A DNA stretch of 5,208 nucleotides from Burkholderiales bacterium UBA6064. GTDB lineage: Bacteria; Pseudomonadota; Gammaproteobacteria; Burkholderiales; Burkholderiaceae_B. Below, in pieces: positions 1 through 5,208 of this stretch. The translations under genes were made by a program, and so were the position numbers. The DNA lies in NCBI GenBank assembly GCA_002428895.1, contig DIYC01000012.1:1-5208 (forward strand), in the 5' to 3' direction. The first letter of the stretch is position 1, and each line of letters starts with the position of its first letter. Under the pieces are notes generated by a model, which did not search any database, was not told the DNA's origin, and saw only the letters and a program-made list of their open reading frames with translations.

Positions 1-31
1 TCATGTCTTGTACAGGGGCTTGATAGCGCAT
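1..31 (-). CDS. Probable acyl-CoA dehydrogenase, N-terminal fragment
   Basis: Only the first codons are inside the window; the gene continues past the left edge. The visible peptide is MRYQAPVQDM. It resembles the start of the acyl-CoA dehydrogenases often encoded next to etfBA in Burkholderiales (remembered pattern M-x-Y-x-A-P-V-x-D-M-L-F). Such enzymes are cytoplasmic FAD proteins that oxidise acyl-CoA to enoyl-CoA and give the electrons to ETF, which fits the position right after etfA on the same strand. An in-frame ATG two codons upstream (35-37) is an alternative start. A GGAG at 42-45 lies 10 nt from the chosen start and 4 nt from the alternative, so spacing does not settle the choice; family resemblance favours the inner ATG. 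The call rests on about ten residues plus context. Confidence 0.65.
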   Translation of the reverse strand, partial: MRYQAPVQDM

Positions 32-41
32 AAGCATTCAT

Positions 42-45
42 CTCC
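42..45 (-). promoter_or_regulatory. Ribosome binding site for the gene after etfA
   Basis: On the minus strand this reads GGAG. It sits between the etfA stop codon and the two candidate ATG starts at 35-37 and 29-31. It supports a separate translation start here and hence a real third gene in the etf operon. Confidence 0.55.
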
Positions 46-56
46 AGTTCATGTAG

Positions 57-989
57 TTATAACTTTGATTCTAACTCAGGAATGACTTCAAATAAATCGG
101 CCACTAGACCATAATCTGCAACTGCAAAAATAGGTGCCTCTGGGTCTTTATTCACGGCAACAATCACCTTCGAATTACTCATTCCAGCAAGATGCTGAAT
201 TGCGCCAGAAATACCAAACGCAAAATATAAGTCGGGTGCGACCACTTTGCCTGTTTGCCCAATTTGCCAATCATTCGGCGCAAAACCAGCATCCACCGCA
301 GCACGAGAAGCACCAACCGCAGCATTTAATTTACTGGCCAAACGATTCAGCAACTCAAAATTCTCAGCCGAACCCACACCGCGACCACCCGATACAACAA
401 CCCGTGCCGAGGTCAGATCAGTATTATCTGACACAGCCAATTTGCATGAAACAAACTGAGATTTGCCGAAATCGCCAACCGCTTGAACAGGAAGAATCGG
501 AGAAGATGAACTGGTAACAACAGAAGCAATCGGGAAATGGGTGCTACGCACAGTCAGCACTTTAATGCGATCTAGAGACTGCACCGTGGCAATCACGTTG
601 CCGGCATAAATAGGACGTTGAAAAGTATCTTGTGTAAGGATATGAATAACATCTGACAACTGGGCAACATCTAACTGAGCGGCCACTCGGGGTAATACAT
701 TTTTACTAAAAGCCGTAGAAGCTGCCAGTACATGCGTGTATTGGCGAGCAAGTTGCAATACCTGCGCTGAAATATTCTCAGCCAACTGGTGCGCAAGGCT
801 TTGACTATCGGCTAAAAAAACTTGATTAACCCCCTGAATACGTGCGGCATGCTGCGCAGCTGCTTCACAATTAAAGCCAGCCACAAGTACATGAACGTTT
901 TGATTCAGTTGTTGAGCCGCAGAAACCGCATGTAGTGTAGCGGGTTTAATGGATTGATGATCATGTTCAGCAATAACGAGTACAGACAT
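57..989 (-). CDS. etfA: Electron transfer flavoprotein alpha subunit
   Basis: A complete 310-residue EtfA, the usual length for the bacterial family. With EtfB it forms the soluble heterodimer that takes electrons from acyl-CoA and related dehydrogenases and passes them to membrane ETF:ubiquinone oxidoreductase. The N-terminal nucleotide-binding-like domain occupies about residues 1-190. The C-terminal FAD-binding domain shows the family motifs in order: SGGRGVG (200-206), SRAAVDAG (228-235), QIGQTGKVV (242-250), LYFAFGISGAIQHLAG (254-269, the EtfA signature), NKDPEAPIF (280-288) and DYGLVADLF (292-300). The start is ATG at 989: it gives the family N-terminus MSVLVIAEHD and has AAGGGA 5 nt upstream. 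A longer reading from a TTG at 1010 would overlap the etfB stop codon and add seven unsupported residues. It lies 17 bp after etfB in the same operon. No key motif is missing. Confidence 0.97.
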   Translation of the reverse strand: MSVLVIAEHDHQSIKPATLHAVSAAQQLNQNVHVLVAGFNCEAAAQHAARIQGVNQVFLADSQSLAHQLAENISAQVLQLARQYTHVLAASTAFSKNVLPRVAAQLDVAQLSDVIHILTQDTFQRPIYAGNVIATVQSLDRIKVLTVRSTHFPIASVVTSSSSPILPVQAVGDFGKSQFVSCKLAVSDNTDLTSARVVVSGGRGVGSAENFELLNRLASKLNAAVGASRAAVDAGFAPNDWQIGQTGKVVAPDLYFAFGISGAIQHLAGMSNSKVIVAVNKDPEAPIFAVADYGLVADLFEVIPELESKL

Positions 990-994
990 TTCGT

Positions 995-1000
995 TCCCTT
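995..1000 (-). promoter_or_regulatory. Ribosome binding site of etfA
   Basis: The minus strand reads AAGGGA, 5 nt before the ATG at 989. It decides the etfA start against the upstream in-frame TTG at 1010-1008, which overlaps the etfB stop. Confidence 0.7.
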
Positions 1001-1006
1001 TACGAT

Positions 1007-1756
1007 TCAAAGCACTTTTGCTTCAGTCTTAAGTTTGTATACCAAGGCATCCACACTCGGAAGAATTTCCCCAGCACTGCGTTGTGGTGGATCGCTGACT
1101 TTTAACAGTTTAATTCGGGGTGCTACATCAACCCCGAGATCTTGAGGTGTAAGCGTATCAATGGTTTTTTTCTTGGCCTTCATAATATTGGGTAATGTTA
1201 CATAACGAGGATCATTTAACCGTAAATCGGTGGTAATCACAGCAGGCAAATGCAGTTGTAACACTTCGATGCCGCCATCAACTTCACGTTCAACCTCGAC
1301 TGTATTGTCCCGAAAAGTGACTTTAGAAGCAAAAGTAGCCTGAGGACAACCCGCTAAAGCAGCAAGCATTTGTCCCGTTTGATTGCAATCGTCATCGATG
1401 GCTTGTTTACCCAGAATAACCAACTGAGCTTGCTCTTTATTCAACACAGCACAAAGTAATTTAGCAACCGCCAAAGGTTGTAGCTCTTGCTCTGACTGAA
1501 TTAAAATACCCCGGTCGGCACCCATTGCAGCGGCTGTTTTTAAAGTGTCTAACGACTGTTCTGTGCCGCAAGAAACAGCCACCACTTCGGTTGCTAAACC
1601 TGCTTCTTTAAGGCGTACCGCTTCTTCAACGGCAATCTCATCAAAAGGATTCATTGACATTTTGACATGTTCAATATCAACATTCGAACCATCACTTTTG
1701 CAGCGTACTTTAACGTTATAGTCCACAACACGTTTAACAGGAACCAAAATTTTCAT
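1007..1756 (-). CDS. etfB: Electron transfer flavoprotein beta subunit
   Basis: A complete 249-residue EtfB, the normal family length. It is the AMP-binding subunit of the ETF heterodimer and carries the loop that docks onto partner dehydrogenases. Visible motifs are the N-terminal strand [34 protein letters not shown] (36-51), the nucleotide-binding segment [14 protein letters not shown] (116-129), the signature around VEREVDGG...LPAVITT (155-176) and the recognition loop [17 protein letters not shown] (181-197). Leu188 in that loop matches the 'anchor' leucine that in human ETF inserts into acyl-CoA dehydrogenases. The ATG at 1756 gives the family N-terminus and has AAAGG (forward 1764-1768) 7 nt upstream. 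It is the first gene of the etf operon, with a candidate promoter at 1799-1828. The motif set indicates an ordinary respiratory ETF working with acyl-CoA dehydrogenases; I see no reason to call it a bifurcating type. Confidence 0.97.
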   Translation of the reverse strand: MKILVPVKRVVDYNVKVRCKSDGSNVDIEHVKMSMNPFDEIAVEEAVRLKEAGLATEVVAVSCGTEQSLDTLKTAAAMGADRGILIQSEQELQPLAVAKLLCAVLNKEQAQLVILGKQAIDDDCNQTGQMLAALAGCPQATFASKVTFRDNTVEVEREVDGGIEVLQLHLPAVITTDLRLNDPRYVTLPNIMKAKKKTIDTLTPQDLGVDVAPRIKLLKVSDPPQRSAGEILPSVDALVYKLKTEAKVL

Positions 1757-1798
1757 CTCTTAACCTTTAAATGTCGAAACAACTCGCATAGGCCGTAA

Positions 1799-1828
1799 AT
1801 TTTACCTGTTGAATTAACTCTTAGCCAA
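1799..1828 (-). promoter_or_regulatory. Candidate sigma70-type promoter of the etfBA operon
   Basis: On the minus strand, TTGGCT (forward 1823-1828; 4 of 6 matches to TTGACA) is followed after 18 bp by TAAAAT (forward 1799-1804; 5 of 6 matches to TATAAT). Transcription would start near 1792 and leave a leader of roughly 35 nt that includes the AAAGG ribosome binding site of etfB. The match is fair by eye only, and AT-rich sequence yields such matches by chance. Confidence 0.45.
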
Positions 1829-1872
1829 TCAAGATAGCAAAAATCAACTCACCCAGGCGAATTAAGTTGACC

Positions 1873-1878
1873 TATAAA
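1873..1878 (+). promoter_or_regulatory. Isolated -10-like hexamer before the first ankyrin-like gene
   Basis: TATAAA (5 of 6 to TATAAT) lies 17 bp before the ATG at 1896. No acceptable -35 box stands 16-18 bp upstream; the positions around 1849-1856 are C-rich. The adjoining TTGACC at 1867-1872 directly abuts it and cannot serve as its -35. If used, the leader would be about ten bases, too short for a Shine-Dalgarno sequence, and none is visible. The rightward gene pair may be weakly expressed, depend on an activator, or start elsewhere. Confidence 0.25.
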
Positions 1879-1895
1879 ACTACCCATCAAAACAA

Positions 1896-2918
1896 ATGGA
1901 ACCAATCGAAAAAAATTGTTACGTAAATGAGTTCTTACTCAATTACTCTGCTATGTTTTTTTATTCACACAATTCAAATCCTTTACTCGCCAGTCAATCA
2001 AGACTGCTTTCTCAACATTCTCAGTGTTCTAACCATTCAACAAACTCTGATTCAAGTGTTGCGTCAGTATGCCCAAAAATTGCAAAAAGCTTAATCCGCG
2101 CTATTTCTAGGCAATTTGGTTTTACAAAACCTAACACGAATACAGCCCAAACCGTTGATACCCATAACCCAGATCACCGTGGCCTACAGTATGGCAGCAT
2201 CACAAACTATACTTTAAACAACAACGCGCTCAAATCTTGCTTAAAAGCTCAGCGTGTTCAAAAAAATCTAAAAGTTCATTTTAACAACCAAGTGCAAATT
2301 GCCAGATATGAAAAAAATAGTGCCGTAATTAGCACGATTAACTCTTTACATGTATTCACGAACGGCAAAAAACAACTTAATCTGATGAGTCAGAGTAATG
2401 CTGCGCTCAAGCCAGCACAAGCTGTACAAACAAAAGGCCTTGAAAGTGGCATACTTTTAGAGAGCGCCATTAAAAGCAATAATCTTGAATCGCTTAAAAC
2501 GATACCTATGGAAACTATTAACTTATCCGCTAAAATGAACTGTTGGCTGACCCCACTTGAGCTGGCGGTCGCTACTGCCAATACTGAAAAATCATTGGAG
2601 GTCATTACTTATTTATTAAAACACACCAAGCAACAGGTGTTTTTTAACATCAATCATGTTAAACGTTTTATTGCGCAACAAAAAATAAACCCAGAACCTA
2701 AAAATTTAATCAACGCGATAAAAAGTAAACACGTCATCGTTTTACAAAAGCAACCCAAACAAGCACAACATGCCTCATTATTCGAAATTTCTAGGCAAGA
2801 CTTAATCAAAATACTTCAAGCAAATCCTAAATTCTTGAAAAAAGTGCAACACAAACTTGACGCAATTGATTCAACGTATCAAGTCAGCCAGAAGTCAATC
2901 GCTTCTAGGAGTATTTAA
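1896..2918 (+). CDS. Hypothetical protein with one compound ankyrin-like module
   Basis: I do not recognise this 340-residue protein by name. Residues 1-180 are rich in Ser, Asn, Gln and Lys, with no signal peptide, membrane helix or known motif. A possible short helix is KIAKSLIRAISRQF (61-74). Residues 187-318 form one copy of the compound module that occurs three times in the next gene: Ala191-Ile192 in the first helix, LTPLELAVATA (218-228) as the ankyrin-like TPLxLA equivalent, VKRF (255-258) in the insertion, and a closing helix with Asn310-Pro311. The ATG at 1896 is the first start after an in-frame stop at 1875-1877. It has no Shine-Dalgarno sequence, so the true start is uncertain; Met20 (1953) is an alternative, also without a clear site. 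It ends one base before the next gene, so the two are very probably cotranscribed. A protein-binding role is inferred from the ankyrin-like part only. Confidence 0.8.
   Translation: MEPIEKNCYVNEFLLNYSAMFFYSHNSNPLLASQSRLLSQHSQCSNHSTNSDSSVASVCPKIAKSLIRAISRQFGFTKPNTNTAQTVDTHNPDHRGLQYGSITNYTLNNNALKSCLKAQRVQKNLKVHFNNQVQIARYEKNSAVISTINSLHVFTNGKKQLNLMSQSNAALKPAQAVQTKGLESGILLESAIKSNNLESLKTIPMETINLSAKMNCWLTPLELAVATANTEKSLEVITYLLKHTKQQVFFNINHVKRFIAQQKINPEPKNLINAIKSKHVIVLQKQPKQAQHASLFEISRQDLIKILQANPKFLKKVQHKLDAIDSTYQVSQKSIASRSI
2454..2849 (+). repeat. Compound ankyrin-like module, single copy in the first protein
   Basis: Residues 187-318 of the 340-residue protein. Landmarks are Ala191 (AI helix), Glu222 (ELA box, 31 residues on), Phe258 (+36 from Glu222) and Asn310-Pro311 (+88). 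These offsets nearly equal those in the three modules of the downstream protein, so the unit is homologous to them despite low identity. Confidence 0.7.
2907..2911 (+). promoter_or_regulatory. Strong Shine-Dalgarno of the second ankyrin-like gene
   Basis: AGGAG lies 8 nt before the ATG at 2920 and inside the last codons of the preceding gene. It decides the start against an in-frame TTG at 2857 that would add 21 residues and overlap the upstream gene by 62 bases. The stop at 2916-2918 and the ATG at 2920 are one base apart, an arrangement suited to translational coupling. Confidence 0.85.
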
Positions 2919-2919
2919 C

Positions 2920-5076
2920 ATGCCTTTTTCAATAAAACCCCCATCCATCACTCTTAACAGTGCGTTCAAAAGGCATCCGGTTGAATCCAGTACAGCCAAC
3001 GTTGCATCATCCAATACGCCTCAAAATATTCAAAAAAATGCCCTTCAAAGGGTATGTCACTTCCTCGCTAAATGCATTTTTCAAAAACACAAACAAGCGG
3101 TACCTGTTGCGCCAATGACTACCCGTGTAGCCGACTCCCAAACCGTGCCCGCACACCAATTAACACAGACTAAACCGACTCCAACAAAACCAACTCATCA
3201 AACGAAAGCTGCGCAAACGCCTACTCGTGCAGTCACTCGAGCTATTCTGACCACTGAACCTAGTTTGAATAAAACCCCTCAACTGAAGTTACAAAAAACC
3301 ATTGAAAAAGCGATTATTAAGAACAATCTAAGCTATTTATTTAAAGTATCGAATGATCAATTCGATTGGGCGTTCACCACATCCTCGGGTTTAAATGTAC
3401 TCGAACTGGCAATCGCGTCTGCTTCAGACCTAAACTCTTTACCCATGATTGAGTATCTGTTTTCTAAAACCTCAAATCAGGTTACGGTTAACCCAGACAA
3501 AATGAAACGCTACGTGTTGGGTCAACCCAAACTACCCCACCTTAACCCTGCAAAAAAAACTTCTCTGATTCGCTTTACTCATTCGGATAGTCAACAATCT
3601 CGACTCAAAAATTGTTTTGTTAAACAACTTACACAACAACAACTTGAAGCGGTTTTTTCAAACCCTAAACTCATGTCACAGCTTGTTGAATTAGAATACG
3701 CCAAAAACAACCCAATGGCTGTAAACAGCTTTGAAGTTGCGATTAAGCAAGGTAAAGTGTTTGAAAGCGCTTACTTTTTAAACCATATTCGCCCCGAAGA
3801 TCTAAATAAAAACTTACCGAGTAGCGATTTAAATCCTTTAGAACTGGCCCTAGCTCATGCAACTGGACCCAAGTACTCAAAAGTACTTCAAACTCTATTT
3901 GTTGTTGCAGAGCAATCCAATACAGTGCTTGAATACAGCCCCGAAAAAATTCAACAGTACAAAAAAAATCCTGCTTACTCCAAGTTACTGCGCAATACCA
4001 AGTTTGCTGTTAAAACAATTGATCCTGAACAAGAAACATTGATTATGGGTAAAGACAATCGCGAATATTCAGCAAGCCAAGCTGAAGCTCTGTTGTGCAA
4101 CCCCGTTTTAACTCAAAGTATTTTCCCAAATTTTTATAAAACCCAAGAAAAAAACACGCTTCAACTGGCAGACGCAATTTTAAACAAAGATCTGGCACAA
4201 GTTCAACAGATCTCAACAACCTCGATCAACTGGGACATTAAAACACCTTCGGGATTAACTCTTGTTGAATTGGCGATTGCCACTGCACACGATGAAACTG
4301 CTCTACCACTGATCCAACATCTATTTCAACACATCAAAGGTGAACACACCATTGATCGATTTGCGATTCTTAATTTTATGCATCAGCAAGCAGGTGGGGG
4401 TAGGTTAACAGGTTATGAGTCTCTGAACGCTTTAGAAAAAATTTATACACACGTTCAGCTTAAACCTAAACAACCCATTTATGAAGCAACTCCTCTAACC
4501 CGTGAACATCAGTTAACGTGGCAACAAACGCTGGCTTTGTCCATTAACCCGTTGCTCAACACCATTTTATGGCCTAACAATCAATTCGCGATTAATCCAG
4601 ACGAATTCACGCCCAGGATCACTCAAGCTATTGAAAACGCTGATTTAGGTAGCCTAATTCAACTGTCTTTAAACAAAGCAGACTTAAATACTCGTTTAAC
4701 AAATGGCAAAAAACCACTTGAATTGGCATTAATCAGCAACAATCAACACGCACCCGACATGATTCGCTGGTTGGTTCAACAAGGCGCTAAAACCGTTGAT
4801 ATTGATTTATCTACAATTCCTGCCGATGAAACAATTAATCCAGACAATTTAAATTTATTGATCCAACTTTCCGTTGAAGAAGCAATCGCGGACAATCGCG
4901 TAAAATACATTAAAACTCTGGCTAAAAATGGTTATGATCTAACCCAAAAAACTGACAGCGATTTTACTCCAAATGAATTGGCTCAAGTGATCAATCCAGG
5001 CTCTGAAGTTTCACACTATCTGAGAAAACACATTCACAAAATTATTAAACAAAGCCCTCGTCTTATTGAGATTTAG
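2920..5076 (+). CDS. Large ankyrin-like repeat protein with three compound modules
   Basis: A 718-residue protein that I do not recognise by name. Residues 1-60 are a polar N-terminus with one possible helix (ALQRVCHFLAKCIF, 41-54). Residues about 61-120 are a Pro/Thr/Gln/Lys-rich, probably disordered linker. Three compound modules follow (about 124-262, 266-404 and 410-551), then two shorter ankyrin-like units (about 563-630 and 645-710). In all five units an 'AI' helix (Ala131, 274, 419, 570, 655) precedes an 'ELA' box (Glu162, 308, 450, 601, 686) by 31 residues, or 34 in the second. The fourth unit is closest to a normal ankyrin repeat (KKPLELALIS... MIRWLVQQGAKT), with LELA where HLA is usual. 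There is no signal peptide, membrane segment or catalytic motif. The start is fixed by AGGAG at 2907-2911. Known ankyrin folds bind proteins; binding as the function here, and any partner, are inference. The sequence looks richer in A than the etf genes. Confidence 0.85.
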   Translation: MPFSIKPPSITLNSAFKRHPVESSTANVASSNTPQNIQKNALQRVCHFLAKCIFQKHKQAVPVAPMTTRVADSQTVPAHQLTQTKPTPTKPTHQTKAAQTPTRAVTRAILTTEPSLNKTPQLKLQKTIEKAIIKNNLSYLFKVSNDQFDWAFTTSSGLNVLELAIASASDLNSLPMIEYLFSKTSNQVTVNPDKMKRYVLGQPKLPHLNPAKKTSLIRFTHSDSQQSRLKNCFVKQLTQQQLEAVFSNPKLMSQLVELEYAKNNPMAVNSFEVAIKQGKVFESAYFLNHIRPEDLNKNLPSSDLNPLELALAHATGPKYSKVLQTLFVVAEQSNTVLEYSPEKIQQYKKNPAYSKLLRNTKFAVKTIDPEQETLIMGKDNREYSASQAEALLCNPVLTQSIFPNFYKTQEKNTLQLADAILNKDLAQVQQISTTSINWDIKTPSGLTLVELAIATAHDETALPLIQHLFQHIKGEHTIDRFAILNFMHQQAGGGRLTGYESLNALEKIYTHVQLKPKQPIYEATPLTREHQLTWQQTLALSINPLLNTILWPNNQFAINPDEFTPRITQAIENADLGSLIQLSLNKADLNTRLTNGKKPLELALISNNQHAPDMIRWLVQQGAKTVDIDLSTIPADETINPDNLNLLIQLSVEEAIADNRVKYIKTLAKNGYDLTQKTDSDFTPNELAQVINPGSEVSHYLRKHIHKIIKQSPRLIEI
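3115..3279 (+). other. Pro/Thr/Gln-rich linker coding region
   Basis: Residues 66-120 of the 718-residue protein are dominated by Pro, Thr, Gln, Lys and Ala, with near-repeats such as TKPTPTKPTHQTK. They contain almost no large hydrophobic residues. They separate the short N-terminal helix from the first module and are probably a flexible tether. Confidence 0.6.
3289..3705 (+). repeat. Compound ankyrin-like module A
   Basis: Residues 124-262. Landmarks are Ala131, Glu162 (+31), Tyr198 after Lys196-Arg197 (+36 from Glu162) and Asn248-Pro249 (+86) within LTQQQLEAVFSNPKLM. It is closest to module C: both have Trp about 12 residues before the glutamate, then SGL, ELAIA and LPxI. Confidence 0.7.
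3715..4131 (+). repeat. Compound ankyrin-like module B
   Basis: Residues 266-404. Landmarks are Ala274, Glu308 (+34, three residues longer than the other copies), Tyr347 (+39 from Glu308) and Asn394-Pro395 (+86) within SASQAEALLCNPVLTQS. It begins 143 residues after module A, measured from alanine to alanine. Confidence 0.65.
4147..4572 (+). repeat. Compound ankyrin-like module C
   Basis: Residues 410-551. Landmarks are Ala419, Glu450 (+31), Phe486 (+36 from Glu450) and Asn543-Pro544 (+93) within WQQTLALSINPLLNTI. It begins 145 residues after module B. Its insertion is slightly longer and includes a Gly run (AGGGRLTG, 491-498) absent from the other copies. Confidence 0.65.
4606..5049 (+). 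repeat. Two terminal ankyrin-like units without the long insertion
   Basis: Residues about 563-630 and 645-710. The first has Ala570 and Glu601 (+31) and reads like a normal ankyrin repeat around KKPLELALIS and MIRWLVQQGAKT. The second has Ala655 and Glu686 (+31), with KTLAKNGYDL and FTPNELAQ. Only 85 residues separate their alanines, against about 145 for the compound modules, because the insertion and the closing NP helix are absent. Confidence 0.65.
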
Positions 5077-5079
5077 AAT

Positions 5080-5097
5080 CAGTTTTCAAAAAAACTG
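5080..5097 (+). repeat. Small AT-rich inverted repeat before the TatD-family gene
   Basis: CAGTTTT (5080-5086) pairs perfectly with AAAACTG (5091-5097) around a 4-base loop. It fills most of the 34-bp gap between the large ankyrin-like gene and the next start. The stem is only 7 bp with two G-C pairs, and no T-tract follows on the plus strand, so I do not call it a terminator; it may be incidental. Confidence 0.35.
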
Positions 5098-5110
5098 CAC
5101 ACCTTAAACC

Positions 5111-5208
5111 ATGTGGATAGACACGCACACTCATCTTGATGCAAGCGAATTTCAAAACGACTTGGATCAAATCATGGCACGTGCACGCACGCATCAAGTC
5201 AATCAATT
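5111..5208 (+). CDS. TatD-family metal-dependent hydrolase, N-terminal fragment
   Basis: The first 32 codons of a gene that continues past the right edge. The peptide starts MWIDTHTHLDASEF. The DxHxHLD motif, with His6 and His8, is the first metal-binding pair of the TatD/YcfH amidohydrolase-like family, whose members are cytoplasmic metal-dependent DNases or related phosphodiesterases. The more usual residue between the two histidines is Cys; Thr here is tolerated in the family. The start places the motif at the family's normal distance from the N-terminus. No clear Shine-Dalgarno sequence precedes it. It lies 34 bp after the large ankyrin-like gene on the same strand, so cotranscription is possible but not shown. 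I leave the symbol empty because TatD and YcfH-type paralogues cannot be separated from 32 residues. Confidence 0.85.
   Translation, partial: MWIDTHTHLDASEFQNDLDQIMARARTHQVNQ

Noticed and set aside
134..517. Plus-strand open frames (134-517, 247-459 and 954-1145) opposite the etf genes
   Set aside because: They lie antisense to intact, well-recognised etfA and etfB, with no ribosome binding site or family resemblance.
990..1010. Longer etfA start at a TTG (1010-1008), adding seven residues
   Set aside because: The TTG overlaps the etfB stop, while the ATG at 989 has AAGGGA at good spacing and gives the family N-terminus.
1781..1850. Three AACTC pentamers (1781, 1816, 1846) as operator repeats
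   Set aside because: Five bases with unequal spacing of 35 and 30 are expected by chance in this composition, and the flanks do not agree.
1867..1878. TTGACC-TATAAA as a complete promoter
   Set aside because: The two hexamers abut with no spacer, so they cannot act together as -35 and -10.
2390..2605. Minus-strand open frame of 71 codons inside the first ankyrin-like gene
   Set aside because: It is antisense to the region encoding the conserved module and its product resembles nothing I know; a shadow frame.
2857..2919. Longer start of the second ankyrin-like gene at a TTG at 2857
   Set aside because: It would overlap the upstream gene by 62 bases, and the ATG at 2920 has a strong AGGAG 8 nt upstream.
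3857..4042. Plus-strand open frame of 61 codons inside the large gene
   Set aside because: It lies in another frame within module B, with no start signal; the repeat conservation is in the main frame.
5080..5097. Rho-independent terminator after the large ankyrin-like gene
   Set aside because: The stem is short and AT-rich, and is followed by CACACC, not a T-tract; on the other strand the T run lies inside the stem-loop.
1..5208. CRISPR array, insertion sequence, tRNA or rRNA, or toxin-antitoxin pair
   Set aside because: No direct-repeat array, transposase motif, terminal inverted repeat, RNA-gene signature or small toxin-like frame was seen on either strand. The module repeats are diverged protein repeats, not DNA repeats.

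Overview
The window reads as chromosomal DNA of a moderately AT-rich beta-proteobacterium, probably of the order Burkholderiales. I judge this from remembered family patterns: the EtfB N-terminus ([18 protein letters not shown]), the EtfA N-terminus (MSVLVIAEHD), an acyl-CoA dehydrogenase start of the MxYQAPVxDM type next to etfA, and a TatD-family start of the MWIDTHxHLD type. No database search was possible.

Left part (1-1756, minus strand): an electron-transfer-flavoprotein operon in the order etfB, etfA, then the first codons of a probable acyl-CoA dehydrogenase running off the left edge. Spacing is tight (17 bp between etfB and etfA, about 19-25 bp to the next gene) and each gene has a plausible ribosome binding site. 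EtfB and EtfA form the FAD-containing heterodimer that takes electrons from acyl-CoA dehydrogenases and passes them to ETF:ubiquinone oxidoreductase, so the operon couples fatty-acid or amino-acid oxidation to the respiratory chain. Both proteins look complete and ordinary.

Middle (1757-1895): a 139-bp divergent intergenic region. It holds a fair sigma70-like promoter for etfBA and only an isolated -10-like hexamer for the rightward genes.

Right part (1896-5076, plus strand): two adjacent genes one base apart, encoding proteins of 340 and 718 residues that I do not recognise as named proteins. They are the interesting part of the window. Both carry a long compound repeat with ankyrin-like helices: an 'AI' helix, exactly 31 residues later (34 in one copy) an 'ELA' box, then an insertion with an aromatic residue at +36 to +39, and a closing helix with an 'NP' pair at +86 to +93 from the ELA glutamate. 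The module occurs once in the first protein and three times in tandem in the second (period about 145 residues). Two shorter, more ordinary ankyrin-like units follow. The genes look like products of duplication and module expansion. No catalytic motif, signal peptide or membrane helix is visible, so a protein-binding role is the most that can be inferred.

Right edge (5111-5208): the first 32 codons of a TatD-family metal-dependent hydrolase, on the same strand as the ankyrin-like pair.
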